From positions 1,054,001 through 1,118,000 of the forward strand of contig NZ_CP109435.1 of the NCBI RefSeq assembly GCF_036227125.1: a DNA stretch of 64,000 nucleotides, given 5' to 3'. The stretch comes from Streptomyces sp. NBC_01485. Its GTDB lineage: Bacteria; Actinomycetota; Actinomycetes; Streptomycetales; Streptomycetaceae. Position 1 is the first letter of the stretch, and each line of letters opens with the position of its first letter. Under the pieces are notes generated by a model. The model saw only the letters and a program-made list of their open reading frames with translations. It was not told the origin of the DNA and did no database searches. The position numbers and the translations under genes were made by a program. Below, one piece after another: positions 1 through 10,105 of this stretch.

Positions 1-2
1 AC

Positions 3-1310
3 CTGACCGACGCCGCCCTCGCGAGCGCCGACACCATCGCCGACGACGCGCGCCGCGACGCCATCACCCACGCCGCGCTCGTCCTCGCCTCGGTGCTCGC
101 CGCGTTCCTGCTCGCCTCCTGGATGGCCCGCACGATGAGCACCGACATGCGCCGGCTCAGCGGCTTCGCCATCGAGATCGCCGGACAGCGGCTGCCGACG
201 ATGATCGACCGGTTGTCCCAGGCCGACCCCGGCCAGGTCGACACCCGGGTCACCCCGATCCCGATCGACACCACCGAGGAGATCGGCGAGGTCGCCCGGG
301 CCTTCGACCACGTCCACCGCGAGGCCGTCCGGCTCGCCGCGGAACAGGCCCGGCTGCGGGGCAACATCAACACGATCTTCACCAACCTCTCGCGCCGCAA
401 CCAGTCCCTGATCGAACGTCAACTGGCGCTGATCACCCGCCTGGAGGACAACGAGACCGACCCGGACCAGTTGGCGAACCTGTTCCGGCTCGACCATCTC
501 GCCACCCGGGTCCGCCGCAACGGCGAGAACCTGCTCGTACTGGGCGGCGAGAGGCCCGCCCAGCAGTGGGACCGGCCGCTCGCGCTGGTCGACGTGATCC
601 GCGCGGCCTCGTCGGAGGTGGAGCAGTACGAGCGCATCCGGTTCGCCGGCCTCCCGGAGGCCCAGATCGACGGCCCGGCCGTGACCGACCTGGTGCGGCT
701 GCTCGCCGAACTGCTGGAGAACGCCACCGCGTTCTCCTCCCCGCAGTCGGAGGTGCGGGTGACCGCGGTCCGGCTGCCCGACGGACGGATCATGGTCGAG
801 ATCCACGACGAGGGCATCGGGCTGCGGGCCGACGACTTCGCGACGATCAACCACAAGCTGGCCAACCCGCCCACCGTCGACGTCGGCGTCTCCCAGCACA
901 TGGGACTGTTCGTGGTCGGCAGACTCGCCGAACGGCACGGCATCCGCGTCCAGTTGCGCCCGTCCGGCGAGCGGTCCGGCACCACGTCCCTGGTCATGCT
1001 GCCCGACACGGTCGCCCAGCGCTCACCGGACGCCCTGCCCGACTCCGACACCCTGGCCCTGACCCTCCTCAAGGGCATCCCGGCGCCCCGCCACACGGCC
1101 TTCCCGGACTCCGGCGACGCCTTCACGGACTACGAGGCCTGGCAGGACGACGCGACCCGCCTTCCCCCCACCCCGACCCCACCGGCCCCAATCCCACCGG
1201 CCCTGGACCTTCCGGACCTTCCGGACCTTCCGACTCCGGACCCCGCCCCCCGCCGCACACGCCGCCGCCCCCGCCGCGCTCCCGGCGGCCACAGCCGCCG
1301 CGCCCGGTAG
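3..1310 (+). CDS. Sensor histidine kinase, 5'-truncated (NIT/HAMP-type membrane kinase)
   Basis: The gene runs in from beyond the left edge; the frame is open from base 3. What remains starts with the end of a transmembrane helix (LVLASVLAAFLLASW), followed by a HAMP-like linker. A DHp-like segment contains LFRLDHLATRVRRN, whose His is the likely phospho-acceptor. The C-terminal HATPase has an N box (ELLENATAFSS) and a glycine-rich lid (SQHMGLFVVGRLAERHG). This is the layout of nitrate-sensing-type and CvnA-type kinases of streptomycetes. The usual conservon partners (roadblock protein, DUF742 protein, GTPase) do not follow, so it looks like an orphan kinase. The tail is Pro/Arg-rich; three exact 9-bp repeats at 1205-1231 encode a short Leu-Pro-Asp run. 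Confidence 0.85.
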   Translation: MTDAALASADTIADDARRDAITHAALVLASVLAAFLLASWMARTMSTDMRRLSGFAIEIAGQRLPTMIDRLSQADPGQVDTRVTPIPIDTTEEIGEVARAFDHVHREAVRLAAEQARLRGNINTIFTNLSRRNQSLIERQLALITRLEDNETDPDQLANLFRLDHLATRVRRNGENLLVLGGERPAQQWDRPLALVDVIRAASSEVEQYERIRFAGLPEAQIDGPAVTDLVRLLAELLENATAFSSPQSEVRVTAVRLPDGRIMVEIHDEGIGLRADDFATINHKLANPPTVDVGVSQHMGLFVVGRLAERHGIRVQLRPSGERSGTTSLVMLPDTVAQRSPDALPDSDTLALTLLKGIPAPRHTAFPDSGDAFTDYEAWQDDATRLPPTPTPPAPIPPALDLPDLPDLPTPDPAPRRTRRRPRRAPGGHSRRAR

Positions 1311-1383
1311 GCGTCACGCGCGACGCGCCGCCGGATGGCCGATCCCGCCGGTTCGGGGCCTTTCGGGTCATAACGTGCACAAT

Positions 1384-2460
1384 ATGAAGAAATGCCATAT
1401 CGCATATCTGGCGTGCGCGGCAGCGCTCCTCGGGACGGGGCTCGGGGCCGCTCCGTCGGTCGCCGGTCACTCGGGCGCCGGGCACACGGTTCATCGGGTC
1501 CAGCCGGGGGAGTCGATCCAGAAGGTGGTGGACGCCGCCCAGCCGGGTGACACCGTGCTGCTGGCCTCCGGCACCTACCACGAGAGCGTCACGGTGAGCA
1601 CGTCCGGGCTGACCCTGCGCGGCATGGGCCGCGACACGGTGATCGAGCCGGACCCGGGCGTGAAGGCCGTCGGCGCCTGCGCCGAGGCCGGCAACGGCAT
1701 CTGTGTCCAGGGCACCAAGGACCGCGCCGTCGCGGACGTCACCGTCGCCGCCCTGACGGTGACCGGCTTCACCAAGTCCGGCGTCTCCGCCACGTCGACC
1801 GACGGGCTGACCGTGCGGAGGGTCGCCGCGCTGAAGAACGGGGTGTGGGGCATCGCCGCCGAGCGCTCGGTCCACAGCCTGTTCCGGGACAACACCGCCC
1901 GGGACAACGGCGACGCGGGTCTGTTCCTCGCCAACTCGATCAGCGAGGAGCAGGGCGCCACGGACACCGAGGGAACGCTGGTCGAGCACAACCGGCTGGA
2001 GGGCAACCGGATCGGCGTCACGGTCCGCCGCCTGCGCGACCTCACCGTCGCGCGCAACCGCCTCACCGGCAACTGCGCGGCCGTGTTCGTCGTCGGCGAC
2101 GAGAACAAGCCGAAGGCCGGGTTCGTGACCGTGCGCGCGAACCGCATCGAGCGCAACAACAAGTCGTGCCCGAAGACCGCCCGGCTGGACGCGCTCCAGG
2201 GTTCCGGCATCGTCCTGACCGGCGCCGAGGACAGCCTCATCACCGGCAACGTCATCAAGGACAACGCCGGCACGTCCCCGCTGTCGGGCGGCATCGTCCT
2301 GTTCAAGAGCTTCGTGGGCACCACCAGCGACCGCAACCGGATCACCGGCAACGTGCTGCGGGGCAACTCCCCCGCGGACCTGATCAACGCGGACACCGGC
2401 GTCGGCAACACCTTCCAGGGCAACTCCTGCCGGGCGTCGCAGCCCGCCGGCCTGTGCTGA
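1384..2460 (+). CDS. Secreted right-handed parallel beta-helix protein (NosD/pectate-lyase-like fold)
   Basis: About 358 residues. The N-terminus is a Sec-type signal peptide: Lys-Lys, then a hydrophobic core (AYLACAAALLGTGLGA). The rest is a string of short beta-helix coils rich in G-N-x-I/V patterns, for example RNRLTGNCAAVFV and ITGNVIKDNAG, starting with a VDAAQPGDTVLLASGTY block typical of NosD-like and polysaccharide-binding helices. No catalytic triad of a known lyase family could be assigned. A GTG three codons upstream (1375) is an alternative start; neither start has a clear ribosome-binding site. It lies 35 bases upstream of the O-methyltransferase and may be co-transcribed with it, though a role in pigment formation is not evident. 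Confidence 0.8.
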   Translation: MKKCHIAYLACAAALLGTGLGAAPSVAGHSGAGHTVHRVQPGESIQKVVDAAQPGDTVLLASGTYHESVTVSTSGLTLRGMGRDTVIEPDPGVKAVGACAEAGNGICVQGTKDRAVADVTVAALTVTGFTKSGVSATSTDGLTVRRVAALKNGVWGIAAERSVHSLFRDNTARDNGDAGLFLANSISEEQGATDTEGTLVEHNRLEGNRIGVTVRRLRDLTVARNRLTGNCAAVFVVGDENKPKAGFVTVRANRIERNNKSCPKTARLDALQGSGIVLTGAEDSLITGNVIKDNAGTSPLSGGIVLFKSFVGTTSDRNRITGNVLRGNSPADLINADTGVGNTFQGNSCRASQPAGLC

Positions 2461-2495
2461 ACAACCCCCACCCCCAGAAGGAAGGAAGGCGGGAC

Positions 2496-3542
2496 ATGAC
2501 GACCGTTCAGACCGTTCCCACCGCTCAGGCCGCCCCACCGCCGTCCATGCGGCTGCGGGAGCTCGCGTTCGGGGCGGCGTGCGCCGCCGCCCTGCGCGCG
2601 GCGGCCCGGCTCGGCGTCGCCGACGCCCTCGGCGACAGCCCCATGGCCGTGGAGGACCTCGCGGCCGCGGTGAAGGCCGAACCCCGGCCGCTGCGCCGGC
2701 TGCTGCGCGCCCTGTCCTGCTACGGCGTCTTCGCCGAGCGGCCGGACGGGACGTTCGCGCACACCGACGTCTCCCGGCTGCTGCGCGAGGACGACCCGAA
2801 CAGCCTGCGCGCCATCTCCCTGTGGTGCACCGAGCCGTGGACCTGGGACGCCTGGCCGCTGCTGGACGAGGCGGTGCGCACCGGCCGCAACGTCGTGGAG
2901 GACCTCTACGGCAAGGAGTTCTTCCCCTACCTGAACGAGGACGCCCCGGAGTCCGCCGACGTCTTCAACCGCGCCATGACGACGTCCAGCGTGCAGTCGG
3001 CGCGGGACGTCGCGGACTTCCTCGACCTGTCGGGGAGTTCGTCGGTCGCCGACCTCGGCGGCGGCCAGGGGCACGTGGTGGCGAGCCTGCTGGACAAGTA
3101 CCCCGCGATGCACGGCACCCTGGTCGACCTGCCCCGGGTGGTGGAGAACGCGGTGCCGAGGCTGCGCGCGGGCGGCGACCTCGCGGACCGGGCGCGCGTC
3201 GTGCCCGGCGACGTCCGTACGGCCGTACCGGTGAAGGCCGACGTCTACGTCATCAAGAACATCCTGGAGTGGGACGACGAGAGCACCGCCCGCACCCTGC
3301 GCAACGTCCGCGAGACGGGCGGCCCCGGGACACGCGTCGTGGTCATCGAGAACCTGGTCGACGACACGCCGTCGATGCGGTTCAGCACCGCGATGGACCT
3401 GATGCTGCTCCTCAACGTCGGCGGGGCGAAGCACACCACCGAGAGCATGATCGGCCGGCTGACCGAAGCGGGCCTGGTCATCGACCGGATCAGCCCGGTC
3501 AACCCGTATCTGCACGCGTTCGACTGCCACATCCCCGCCTGA
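2496..3542 (+). CDS. SAM-dependent O-methyltransferase, probably spore-pigment tailoring
   Basis: 348 residues. It resembles the aromatic-polyketide O-methyltransferase family (TcmN/TcmO/DmpM type). There is an N-terminal winged-helix dimerisation domain (about 15-110), then a Rossmann fold with the SAM loop VADLGGGQGHVV near residue 190. Further down is the acidic motif DLPRVVENAV and a C-terminal KHTTESMIGRLTEAGL segment usual in the family. The start is preceded by a purine-rich GAAGGAAGGCGGG ribosome-binding stretch. The gene converges on the type II polyketide operon and shares a bidirectional terminator with it. By position it probably methylates a phenol of the spore-pigment polyketide; that is inference. 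Confidence 0.85.
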   Translation: MTTVQTVPTAQAAPPPSMRLRELAFGAACAAALRAAARLGVADALGDSPMAVEDLAAAVKAEPRPLRRLLRALSCYGVFAERPDGTFAHTDVSRLLREDDPNSLRAISLWCTEPWTWDAWPLLDEAVRTGRNVVEDLYGKEFFPYLNEDAPESADVFNRAMTTSSVQSARDVADFLDLSGSSSVADLGGGQGHVVASLLDKYPAMHGTLVDLPRVVENAVPRLRAGGDLADRARVVPGDVRTAVPVKADVYVIKNILEWDDESTARTLRNVRETGGPGTRVVVIENLVDDTPSMRFSTAMDLMLLLNVGGAKHTTESMIGRLTEAGLVIDRISPVNPYLHAFDCHIPA

Positions 3543-3573
3543 CCCGACCGCATACCCGCACACCCCCAAAACC

Positions 3574-3615
3574 ACCGGTCGCCGGGCCCGCAGCGTCGCG
3601 GGTCCGGCGACCGGT
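3574..3615. terminator. Bidirectional hairpin terminator between convergent genes
   Basis: Two 18-base arms (3574-3591 and 3598-3615) pair with a single G-T wobble around a 6-base loop. The hairpin sits between the end of the O-methyltransferase and the end of the polyketide cyclase on the other strand. There is no long T run, as is common in Streptomyces. Confidence 0.8.
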
Positions 3616-3630
3616 GACGGCCGGCGCGGG

Positions 3631-3963
3631 TCAGCCGGCCGGCTGGCGCTCCCAGAGGTAGAAGCGCTGCGCCATGGCGTCCTTCGGGGAACGCCAGGTC
3701 TGCGGGTCGTACGCGCTGACGTACGCGGAGAGGCGCTCGCTGACGTCCCGGAACTCGGGATGCCCGGTGATCTTGGCGATGGCGGGTCCGGGATCACGGT
3801 CGGACTCGATCATGTGCATGTACACGTCGCCGAACTGGAAGAGGCTGCGCCGGACGACGCCGACCAGGTGCGGCAGCTCTCCCCGGTCGGACTCCTCGAA
3901 CACCTTGGCGATGTCAGGGGCCGTTCCCGGGGCCATACGGGCGACGATCAGGGCTTGGTGCAT
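3631..3963 (-). CDS. TcmI-family polyketide cyclase (WhiE-ORFVII-like)
   Basis: 110 residues forming one ferredoxin-like alpha/beta unit of the TcmI polyketide synthesis cyclase family. Visible family features are the start MHQALIVARMAPG, the central VVRRSLFQFGDVYMHMIE strand pair, and a C-terminal AMAQRFYLWER. Enzymes of this family guide late ring closures of aromatic poly-beta-ketone chains and are usually 105-115 residues. It is the last gene of the minus-strand operon that starts with the SchA/CurD-like protein, and lies 21 bases after the aromatase. Gene content and order match whiE of S. coelicolor and the sch and cur loci, so the product is most likely the grey spore pigment. Confidence 0.9.
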   Translation of the reverse strand: MHQALIVARMAPGTAPDIAKVFEESDRGELPHLVGVVRRSLFQFGDVYMHMIESDRDPGPAIAKITGHPEFRDVSERLSAYVSAYDPQTWRSPKDAMAQRFYLWERQPAG

Positions 3964-3984
3964 GGGGACTGTTCTCCGTCCGGC

Positions 3985-4723
<739 letters not shown>

Positions 4724-4780
4724 GCGGTTCCTCTCCTTCGTTGCTCCTACTGCTCCACGGCGCCTCGCTGCGAGACGTCG

Positions 4781-6019
4781 TCAGGCGCCGTGCCGCAGCA
4801 CCAGCGCCGAGTTCGACCCCATGAGTCCCCGGCTCAGGACCAGCGCCGTGCGCACCTCGGCGGTACGGGCCCGGCCGGTCACGAGGTCCAGGTCATGGCA
4901 GATGTCGAACACGTTGGGGGTCGGGGGGATCAGGCCGTGCTCCATCGCGAGCACCGCCGCCGCGGTGTCCATCAGCGGCGCCGCGCAGTAGCCCCTGCCG
5001 ATGCCGGTCTTCGGCGCCGTGACGGGCACCCGGGTGCCGTGCGTGCCGAGGGCGTCGGCGATCGCCAGCGCCTCGGCGCGGTCCGCCGCCGGTACGCCGA
5101 GGGCGTCGGCGAAGACCACGTCGATCTCCTCGGGGGCGCACTCGGCCTCCGCCAGGGCGCCCCGGATGGCCTGGGCGAGCCCTTCCCGGGAGTCCTCCCA
5201 GCGGGAGGCGCCGGTGAAGGTCGCCGCGTGTCCGGCGAGGTAGGCCCGCACCCGCGCGCCGCGCTCCCGGGCCACGCCCGCCTCCTCCACCACGGCCATG
5301 GCGCCGCCCTCCGCGGGTACGAACCCGCAGGCGGCGGCGGTGAACGGGCGGTAGGCGCGGGTCGGGTCGTCGACGGTGCTGAGCTCCTCGTAACCGAGCT
5401 GGCAGACCACCGAGTACGGCGCGATGGGCGCCTCGGTGGCCCCGGCGACGATCACGTCGGTGCCGCGCCGCACGGCCCGCGCCGCGTGGGCGAGGGCGTC
5501 CAGGCCGCCGGCCTCGTCGGCGGCGACCACCGAGCAGGGGCCCTTGAAGCCGCGGCGGATGGAGATCTGGCCGGTGCTGGCGGCGTAGAACCAGGCGATG
5601 GACTGGTAGGGGCCGACGTAGCGGCTGCCCTTGTCCCACAGCCGTTGCAGTTCCCGCTGGCCGAACTCGCCGCCGCCGGAGCCGGCCGCGGTGACTACGC
5701 CGATGGAGAACGGGGCCTCGTCGGTGTCGGACCGGGCGAGGCGGGCGTCGTCCAGCGCGAGGTCGGCCGCGGCCATCGCGAAGTGGGTGAACCGGTCGGT
5801 CTGGACGAGGTAGCGCTCCTCGATCGCGGCCGACGGGTCGAAGTCGCGGACCTGGCCCGCCACCCGCAGCGGCAGGTGTTCGCAGCCTTCGCGGGTGATC
5901 TGGTCCAGGACGCTGATGCCCTCGCTGGTGGCCTTCCAGAAGGTCTCGGTGCTGGCTCCGTTGGGCGCGACCACACCGATTCCCGTGACGGCCGCGAGCC
6001 GTGGACGGGGTTCGCTCAT
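4781..6019 (-). CDS. Ketosynthase beta / chain length factor (WhiE-ORFIV-like)
   Basis: 412 residues with a thiolase fold, the non-condensing partner of KS-alpha. Aligning [16 protein letters not shown] with the KS-alpha segment [11 protein letters not shown] puts Glu169 where KS-alpha has its nucleophilic Cys169. Chain length factors usually carry Gln here, so the acidic residue is worth noting. The start is fixed by a 4-base ATGA overlap with the KS-alpha stop, the classic coupling that keeps the two subunits equimolar. In the heterodimer this subunit shapes the tunnel that sets chain length and may help decarboxylate the malonyl starter. Spore-pigment systems generally make C24 chains; that is family knowledge, not read from this sequence. 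Confidence 0.93.
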   Translation of the reverse strand: MSEPRPRLAAVTGIGVVAPNGASTETFWKATSEGISVLDQITREGCEHLPLRVAGQVRDFDPSAAIEERYLVQTDRFTHFAMAAADLALDDARLARSDTDEAPFSIGVVTAAGSGGGEFGQRELQRLWDKGSRYVGPYQSIAWFYAASTGQISIRRGFKGPCSVVAADEAGGLDALAHAARAVRRGTDVIVAGATEAPIAPYSVVCQLGYEELSTVDDPTRAYRPFTAAACGFVPAEGGAMAVVEEAGVARERGARVRAYLAGHAATFTGASRWEDSREGLAQAIRGALAEAECAPEEIDVVFADALGVPAADRAEALAIADALGTHGTRVPVTAPKTGIGRGYCAAPLMDTAAAVLAMEHGLIPPTPNVFDICHDLDLVTGRARTAEVRTALVLSRGLMGSNSALVLRHGA

Positions 6020-7284
6020 CGTGTCTTCTCCCTCGGCCGGTTCATGACCACCGCGGACTGGAAGCCGCCGAACCCGCTGCCCACCGAGAGCACCCCGGCC
6101 AGCTTGCGCTCGCGGGCCACGCGCGGGACGTAGTCCAGGTCGCATTCGGGGTCGGGCGTCTCGTAGTTCGCGGTCGGCGGTACCACCTGGTGGGTCAGGG
6201 CCAGCACACAGGCGACGAGTTCGATCGCCCCGATCGCGCCGAGGGAGTGCCCCACCATGGATTTGATGGAGCTCATGGGCGTGTCGTAGGCGTGTGCGCC
6301 CAGGACCCGTTTCACCGCCGCGGTCTCGTGGCGGTCGTTCTGCTTGGTGCCGGACCCGTGCGCGTTGACGTAGTCGATCGCCGTGGCGTCGAGCCGGGCG
6401 TGGCCGAGGGCGTCCTCGATGGCCCGGCCCATCTCCAGGCCCTCGCTGGTCAGGCCGGTCATGTGGTAGGCGTTGCCGAAGGTGGCGTACCCGCCGAGCT
6501 CGCAGTACACATGGGCGCCGCGGGCCCGGGCGTGCTCCAGCTCCTCCAGGACGAGGACGGCGCCGCCCTCCCCCATCACGAACCCGTCCCGGTCGGCGTC
6601 GAAGGGACGCGAGGCGTGGGCGGGGTCGTCGTTGTTCGGGGAGGTGGCCTTGATCGCGTCGAAGCAGGCCATGGTGATCGGGGAGATCGGCGAGTCCGAG
6701 GCGCCGGCTATGCAGATGTCGGCCCGGCCCTCCTCGACGGTGTGGAAGGCGTAGCCGACCGCGTCGAGTCCCGAGGTGCAGCCCGTGGAGACGGTCTGCA
6801 CCGGCCCGCGCGCCCCGAACCGCTCCGCCACCGTGGAGGCGAGCGTGCTGGGCGAGAACGCCCGGTGCAGTTCCGGGACCGCCTTGCGGTGGTCCACGTC
6901 CCAGCGCTGCCCGCGGTCGCTGACGAGGACGTAGTCGTTCTCCAGCCGGGTGGTGCCGCCGACCGCGGTGCCCAGGGAGACGCCGACCCGCCAGGGGTTC
7001 TCGGCGGCGAGGTCGAGACCGGAGTCCCGTACCGCCTCGTCGCCGGCGACCATGGCGAACTGGATGTAGCGGTCGCAGCGTTCGACGTCCCGCGCGTCCA
7101 GGCCGTGGGCCGCCGGGTCGAAGTCGCACTCGGCGGCGATCCGCGAACGCAGGCCGCTCGGGTCGAAGAAGGTGATGCCGCGCGTCGCCGTACGCCCCTC
7201 GACCAGGAGCTTCCAGAACGCGGGGGTGCCTATGCCGCCCGGGGCGACGATGCCTATGCCGGTGACCGCCACCCGTCTCGTCAT
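6016..7284 (-). CDS. Ketosynthase alpha of type II PKS (WhiE-ORFIII-like)
   Basis: 422 residues. All catalytic residues are present: Cys169 in [11 protein letters not shown], His in [12 protein letters not shown] and His in [13 protein letters not shown]. It performs the Claisen condensations with malonyl-ACP that build the pigment's poly-beta-ketone chain, as a heterodimer with the KS-beta encoded next. The ATG overlaps the cupin stop codon (ATGA), and its own stop overlaps the KS-beta start in the same way. Cupin, KS-alpha and KS-beta are therefore translationally chained. Confidence 0.95.
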   Translation of the reverse strand: MTRRVAVTGIGIVAPGGIGTPAFWKLLVEGRTATRGITFFDPSGLRSRIAAECDFDPAAHGLDARDVERCDRYIQFAMVAGDEAVRDSGLDLAAENPWRVGVSLGTAVGGTTRLENDYVLVSDRGQRWDVDHRKAVPELHRAFSPSTLASTVAERFGARGPVQTVSTGCTSGLDAVGYAFHTVEEGRADICIAGASDSPISPITMACFDAIKATSPNNDDPAHASRPFDADRDGFVMGEGGAVLVLEELEHARARGAHVYCELGGYATFGNAYHMTGLTSEGLEMGRAIEDALGHARLDATAIDYVNAHGSGTKQNDRHETAAVKRVLGAHAYDTPMSSIKSMVGHSLGAIGAIELVACVLALTHQVVPPTANYETPDPECDLDYVPRVARERKLAGVLSVGSGFGGFQSAVVMNRPREKTR

Positions 7285-7724
7285 GACCGGACCTGACGTC
7301 GCCCGGCGGCCTCGGCGCCGATCACCACGGGCTCGGCGTCGGCCTCCTCGGTGTCGACGTGGCCGAGCGGCGGGCTCGGGGCCAGCGGGCCGAGGTGGAA
7401 GACCATCCGGGCCTCGACCTTGCCGACGTTGCGGAAGCGGTGGCGCATGTGGGCCGGGATCATCAGGCCCTGCTCGGGCTGCAGCGGCACCGGCTCGCCG
7501 TCCAGGTCCACCTCCAGCTGCCCGCACACGACGTAGATGAACTCCTCGGAGTAGGGGTGGTAGTGCTCGGCGATGCGGTCGCCGGGCTTGATGAGGGCCA
7601 CGCCCATGAAACCGCTGGTAGAGCCGACCGTGACGGGGGTGAGCATGGCGCGCAGATCGCCGCCGCGCCGGGTGTTGGGCTCGACCTCGCTGAGATCCAC
7701 GACTCTGGGACGGGAAGTGATCAC
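7281..7724 (-). CDS. Cupin-domain protein of the spore-pigment operon (WhiE-ORFII-like)
   Basis: 147 residues with a single cupin barrel. Motif 1 reads [19 protein letters not shown]; motif 2 includes [12 protein letters not shown]. The His/Glu set looks able to bind metal. Homologous small cupins sit directly upstream of KS-alpha in whiE-type clusters; their exact chemistry is not settled, with roles in oxygenation or cyclisation proposed. The C-terminal third is acidic and likely flexible. The stop codon overlaps the KS-alpha start. Confidence 0.88.
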   Translation of the reverse strand: MITSRPRVVDLSEVEPNTRRGGDLRAMLTPVTVGSTSGFMGVALIKPGDRIAEHYHPYSEEFIYVVCGQLEVDLDGEPVPLQPEQGLMIPAHMRHRFRNVGKVEARMVFHLGPLAPSPPLGHVDTEEADAEPVVIGAEAAGRRQVRS

Positions 7725-7796
7725 GACGTTCCTCCGTTGATGTACTGCGCCGACGCGGGTGGGGCATGACGCCGCCCCGGCCCGCGTGATGACGAA

Positions 7797-8951
7797 TCAG
7801 GCGTCGGGCGACCGGCGGTCGGTGACGAGATCCATGCGCGCGCGTTCGAGGAAGCGCGCGAGCCGGGCGTCGTCCGGCGCGGAGGCGTCCGCGTCGGCGG
7901 CGTCCAGGAGCGTCGTCAGCTCGGCCACCTGCCCGGGGTCGGCCAGGCCGAGGGCCGCTGCGGGGTCGGCGGCGTCGAGTCCGCCGCGCACGTCGATCAG
8001 ACGGACGACGACGTCGTCGCGCTGGAAGATCGTGCTGCGCAGGACCGGGGTGCGCGGGTCGTCGGCAGCCGCCTCGTCCTGGCGGGCCAGCAGTTCGGCC
8101 AGCTTCATGCCGCGGTCGGGCCTGGCCGGGTAGTACAGGGCGTACCGCTCGGCCTGCGCGTCCTGCCGTTCCGCCGTCACGTGGTGGACGGCCGGCAGCG
8201 CGGCGCGGGTGAAGAACACCCGGGCGGACTCGGGGTCGTCGAGGTCCCGGTCCTGCTCCAGATGGGGGTTGATGGCCTCCTCGACGGCCCGTACCCCGGG
8301 CTGCCGGGACACGTGGCGCAGCGCGGCGAGCAGGTCGCCTCGGACCTCGATGGCCCGCACCACCCGGTTGCCGTGCATGAACAGCGAGGTGCGGCAGAGC
8401 CGGGTGGTGGCGTCGACCTGCGGCTCGGGCGAGGCGTAGTCGGCGAGGATCTTGGCGACGATCTCCTCACTGCCCGGCTTGACGGTGAAGGTGAGCGCGT
8501 GGCGGATCACGCCGTCGCCGATCCTGGGCGACGTCTGGAGCCGGCGCTTGCCCCGCTCGGCGCCGGCCGCCGGGCCGCCGGTCTCGCGGACGACGTGGAA
8601 GCGCAGCGACCGGGTGTCGCGGACGCAACTGTGCAGCGGCTCCACCATCGCCACGTGTTCCTCGCTGTTGACCCAGGCGAGGAACGGCGGGGCGCTCTCC
8701 CATTCGCTGGTGATGAGCCACTGGGAGGGGTTCTCGATGGACTGGCACAACTGGTCGCTGACATGCCCGGGGACGGACGCGACCTGGTTGCAGAGCTGCT
8801 CGTAGGCCTCGAGGAACTGCTGCTGGGCCCCGTCGTAGACGTCGACCAGGAGGACGACGCGGAGCCGGGAGCCGTCGAAGACGGACTGGGAGACTCGTTG
8901 CGACGCCTGTCGCGACCGCGAACCTGCAACACGTTCGGACGTGGTGGTCAT
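7797..8951 (-). CDS. SchA/CurD-like protein, two dimeric alpha/beta-barrel units (WhiE-ORFI-like)
   Basis: 384 residues. The N-terminal half (about 25-130) looks like an ABM-type monooxygenase barrel ([17 protein letters not shown], then [18 protein letters not shown]). The C-terminal part (about 155-330) matches the SchA/CurD-like domain found only in spore-pigment type clusters. It probably oxidises or helps fold the pigment precursor. A GTG at 8960 is possible, but the ATG at 8951 is better placed behind an AAGGAG (11 bases). This is the first gene of the operon reading towards the cyclase; a dyad upstream (8986-9008) may control it. Confidence 0.85.
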   Translation of the reverse strand: MTTTSERVAGSRSRQASQRVSQSVFDGSRLRVVLLVDVYDGAQQQFLEAYEQLCNQVASVPGHVSDQLCQSIENPSQWLITSEWESAPPFLAWVNSEEHVAMVEPLHSCVRDTRSLRFHVVRETGGPAAGAERGKRRLQTSPRIGDGVIRHALTFTVKPGSEEIVAKILADYASPEPQVDATTRLCRTSLFMHGNRVVRAIEVRGDLLAALRHVSRQPGVRAVEEAINPHLEQDRDLDDPESARVFFTRAALPAVHHVTAERQDAQAERYALYYPARPDRGMKLAELLARQDEAAADDPRTPVLRSTIFQRDDVVVRLIDVRGGLDAADPAAALGLADPGQVAELTTLLDAADADASAPDDARLARFLERARMDLVTDRRSPDA

Positions 8952-8985
8952 CCTGCGCACATCTCCTTCGCGGAGGGGGAAGTGA

Positions 8986-9008
8986 ACGTCGGCCGCGTGA
9001 TGCGACGT
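8986..9008. promoter_or_regulatory. Inverted repeat upstream of the spore-pigment operon
   Basis: ACGTCG at 8986-8991 and CGACGT at 9003-9008 are inverted copies separated by 11 bases, about two helical turns centre to centre. They lie 35-57 bases before the first gene of the pigment operon, where a repressor or activator of a sporulation gene could bind. No clear -35/-10 pair was identified. Confidence 0.4.
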
Positions 9009-9088
9009 CAGCGTTCCTCGATCGTGTGCCCGTCCCCGCGAGTGCGCGACTCGGATGAACTACGTGGGTGACTGGGCGGGGGCGGCCG

Positions 9089-9802
9089 TCAGAGGAGATG
9101 GGCGAAGACGACCAGGTTGTCGGTGTAGTCCCTGACCGTGCGGTTGTAGTCCCCCGCGCAGGTGATGAGCCGTACCTGCGCCTGGTCGGTGTCGCCGTAC
9201 ACGCGTTCGTCGGGGAAGTCGTCCTTGGCGAAGGTCTCCACGCTGTCGACCACGAAGGACGCCTTGCGGCCGTCGGCCCGCAGGACGTTGAAGGTGTCGC
9301 CCTTCACGAGTTCGCCGAGTCCGGCGAAGACGGCGGGGGACGTCTTCGTGTCGACGTGCCCGGCGATGATCGAGGTGCCCGTCTCCCCGGGGGAGGCGCC
9401 CGCCGCGTGCCAGCCGACGAGGTTGGTGTCGTCCGCGGGCGGCGGCTCCAGCCGGCCGTCGGAGCCGATGGCCAGGGCGGTGAAGGGGGCGTCGACCGAG
9501 ATCTTCGGGATGAACAGGCGCACCGGCCGGGAGCGCGGCAGGTGCTTGCCCGCCGGGGCCGGGTCCCCGTCGGCCGGGGCCGACGTGGGCAGGCCCGGCG
9601 CCGGGTTCGCCGGGACGGACGCGGCGGCGGGCGGGGCGTGCGGGGGGCTGGCGGTGCCGGACGACGTGCCGTTGCCGCCGAACAGGTTCAGTGCCAGGAC
9701 CACGGCGGCCCCGGCGCACAGCATCATCAGGCCGGTACGGGAGGTTCCCTGCTCGGAGGGAGACGGGGAAGGGGAAGGGGAGGAAGACGGGGGGACTGCC
9801 AT
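9089..9802 (-). CDS. Class E/F sortase
   Basis: 237 residues. A short Ser/Pro-rich cytoplasmic start is followed by one transmembrane anchor (GLMMLCAGAAVVLALNLF) and a Pro/Ala linker. The sortase barrel then shows catalytic His in SIIAGHVDT, Cys in VRLITCAGDY and Arg in TVRDYTDN. The ATG at 9802 is chosen because GAGGTGG lies just upstream; the GTG at 9817 would swallow that site. Sortases attach proteins to the cell wall or cut sorting signals. No substrate with an LPxTG-like tail is encoded next to it. It stands inside the pigment locus, between the SchA/CurD gene and the FAD hydroxylase, with no obvious link to pigment chemistry. Confidence 0.88.
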   Translation of the reverse strand: MAVPPSSSPSPSPSPSEQGTSRTGLMMLCAGAAVVLALNLFGGNGTSSGTASPPHAPPAAASVPANPAPGLPTSAPADGDPAPAGKHLPRSRPVRLFIPKISVDAPFTALAIGSDGRLEPPPADDTNLVGWHAAGASPGETGTSIIAGHVDTKTSPAVFAGLGELVKGDTFNVLRADGRKASFVVDSVETFAKDDFPDERVYGDTDQAQVRLITCAGDYNRTVRDYTDNLVVFAHLL

Positions 9803-10105
9803 CGGGGACCACCTCACTCGGGCGCGGCAGCGGTGCGGACAGGGCGCGAAGAGCGAGCCGGGCCGCCACTCGGGGTACGGGTGGCGGCCACGGCTTCGCT
9901 GTCGCGTCCGGCAGGGGTAGGGCCACGCATCTGATGGTCCTTCCGGCCCGACCGGGCGGCCGACGTCTCGTCAGCTCTGGTGACCCGACCGGTATGTGAT
10001 CCACCGTCAGCCCCCGGCCGCCTCGGCACCACTCGGGGCGTTCACACGGGTGAAGCCCGGTGAGGTGGTGGGTGAGGCCGGGTGAGGTCCGTCGGGCCCG
10101 TGGGG
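9803..10105. other. Intergenic gap between sortase and FAD hydroxylase
   Basis: 303 bases without a convincing gene. It contains a hairpin with 8-base arms (9861-9868 and 9882-9889) that could end transcription of the upstream hydroxylase on the minus strand. A short minus-strand frame is open here, but it lacks a ribosome-binding site and any recognisable similarity. Confidence 0.5.

Noticed and set aside
3..1310. Start of a conservon (cvn) operon
   Set aside because: The kinase fits CvnA but roadblock, DUF742 and GTPase genes do not follow; a secreted beta-helix protein does.
9814..10032. Short minus-strand open frame between sortase and hydroxylase
   Set aside because: No ribosome-binding site, arginine/alanine-rich composition typical of non-coding frames in GC-rich DNA, and no similarity to known proteins.
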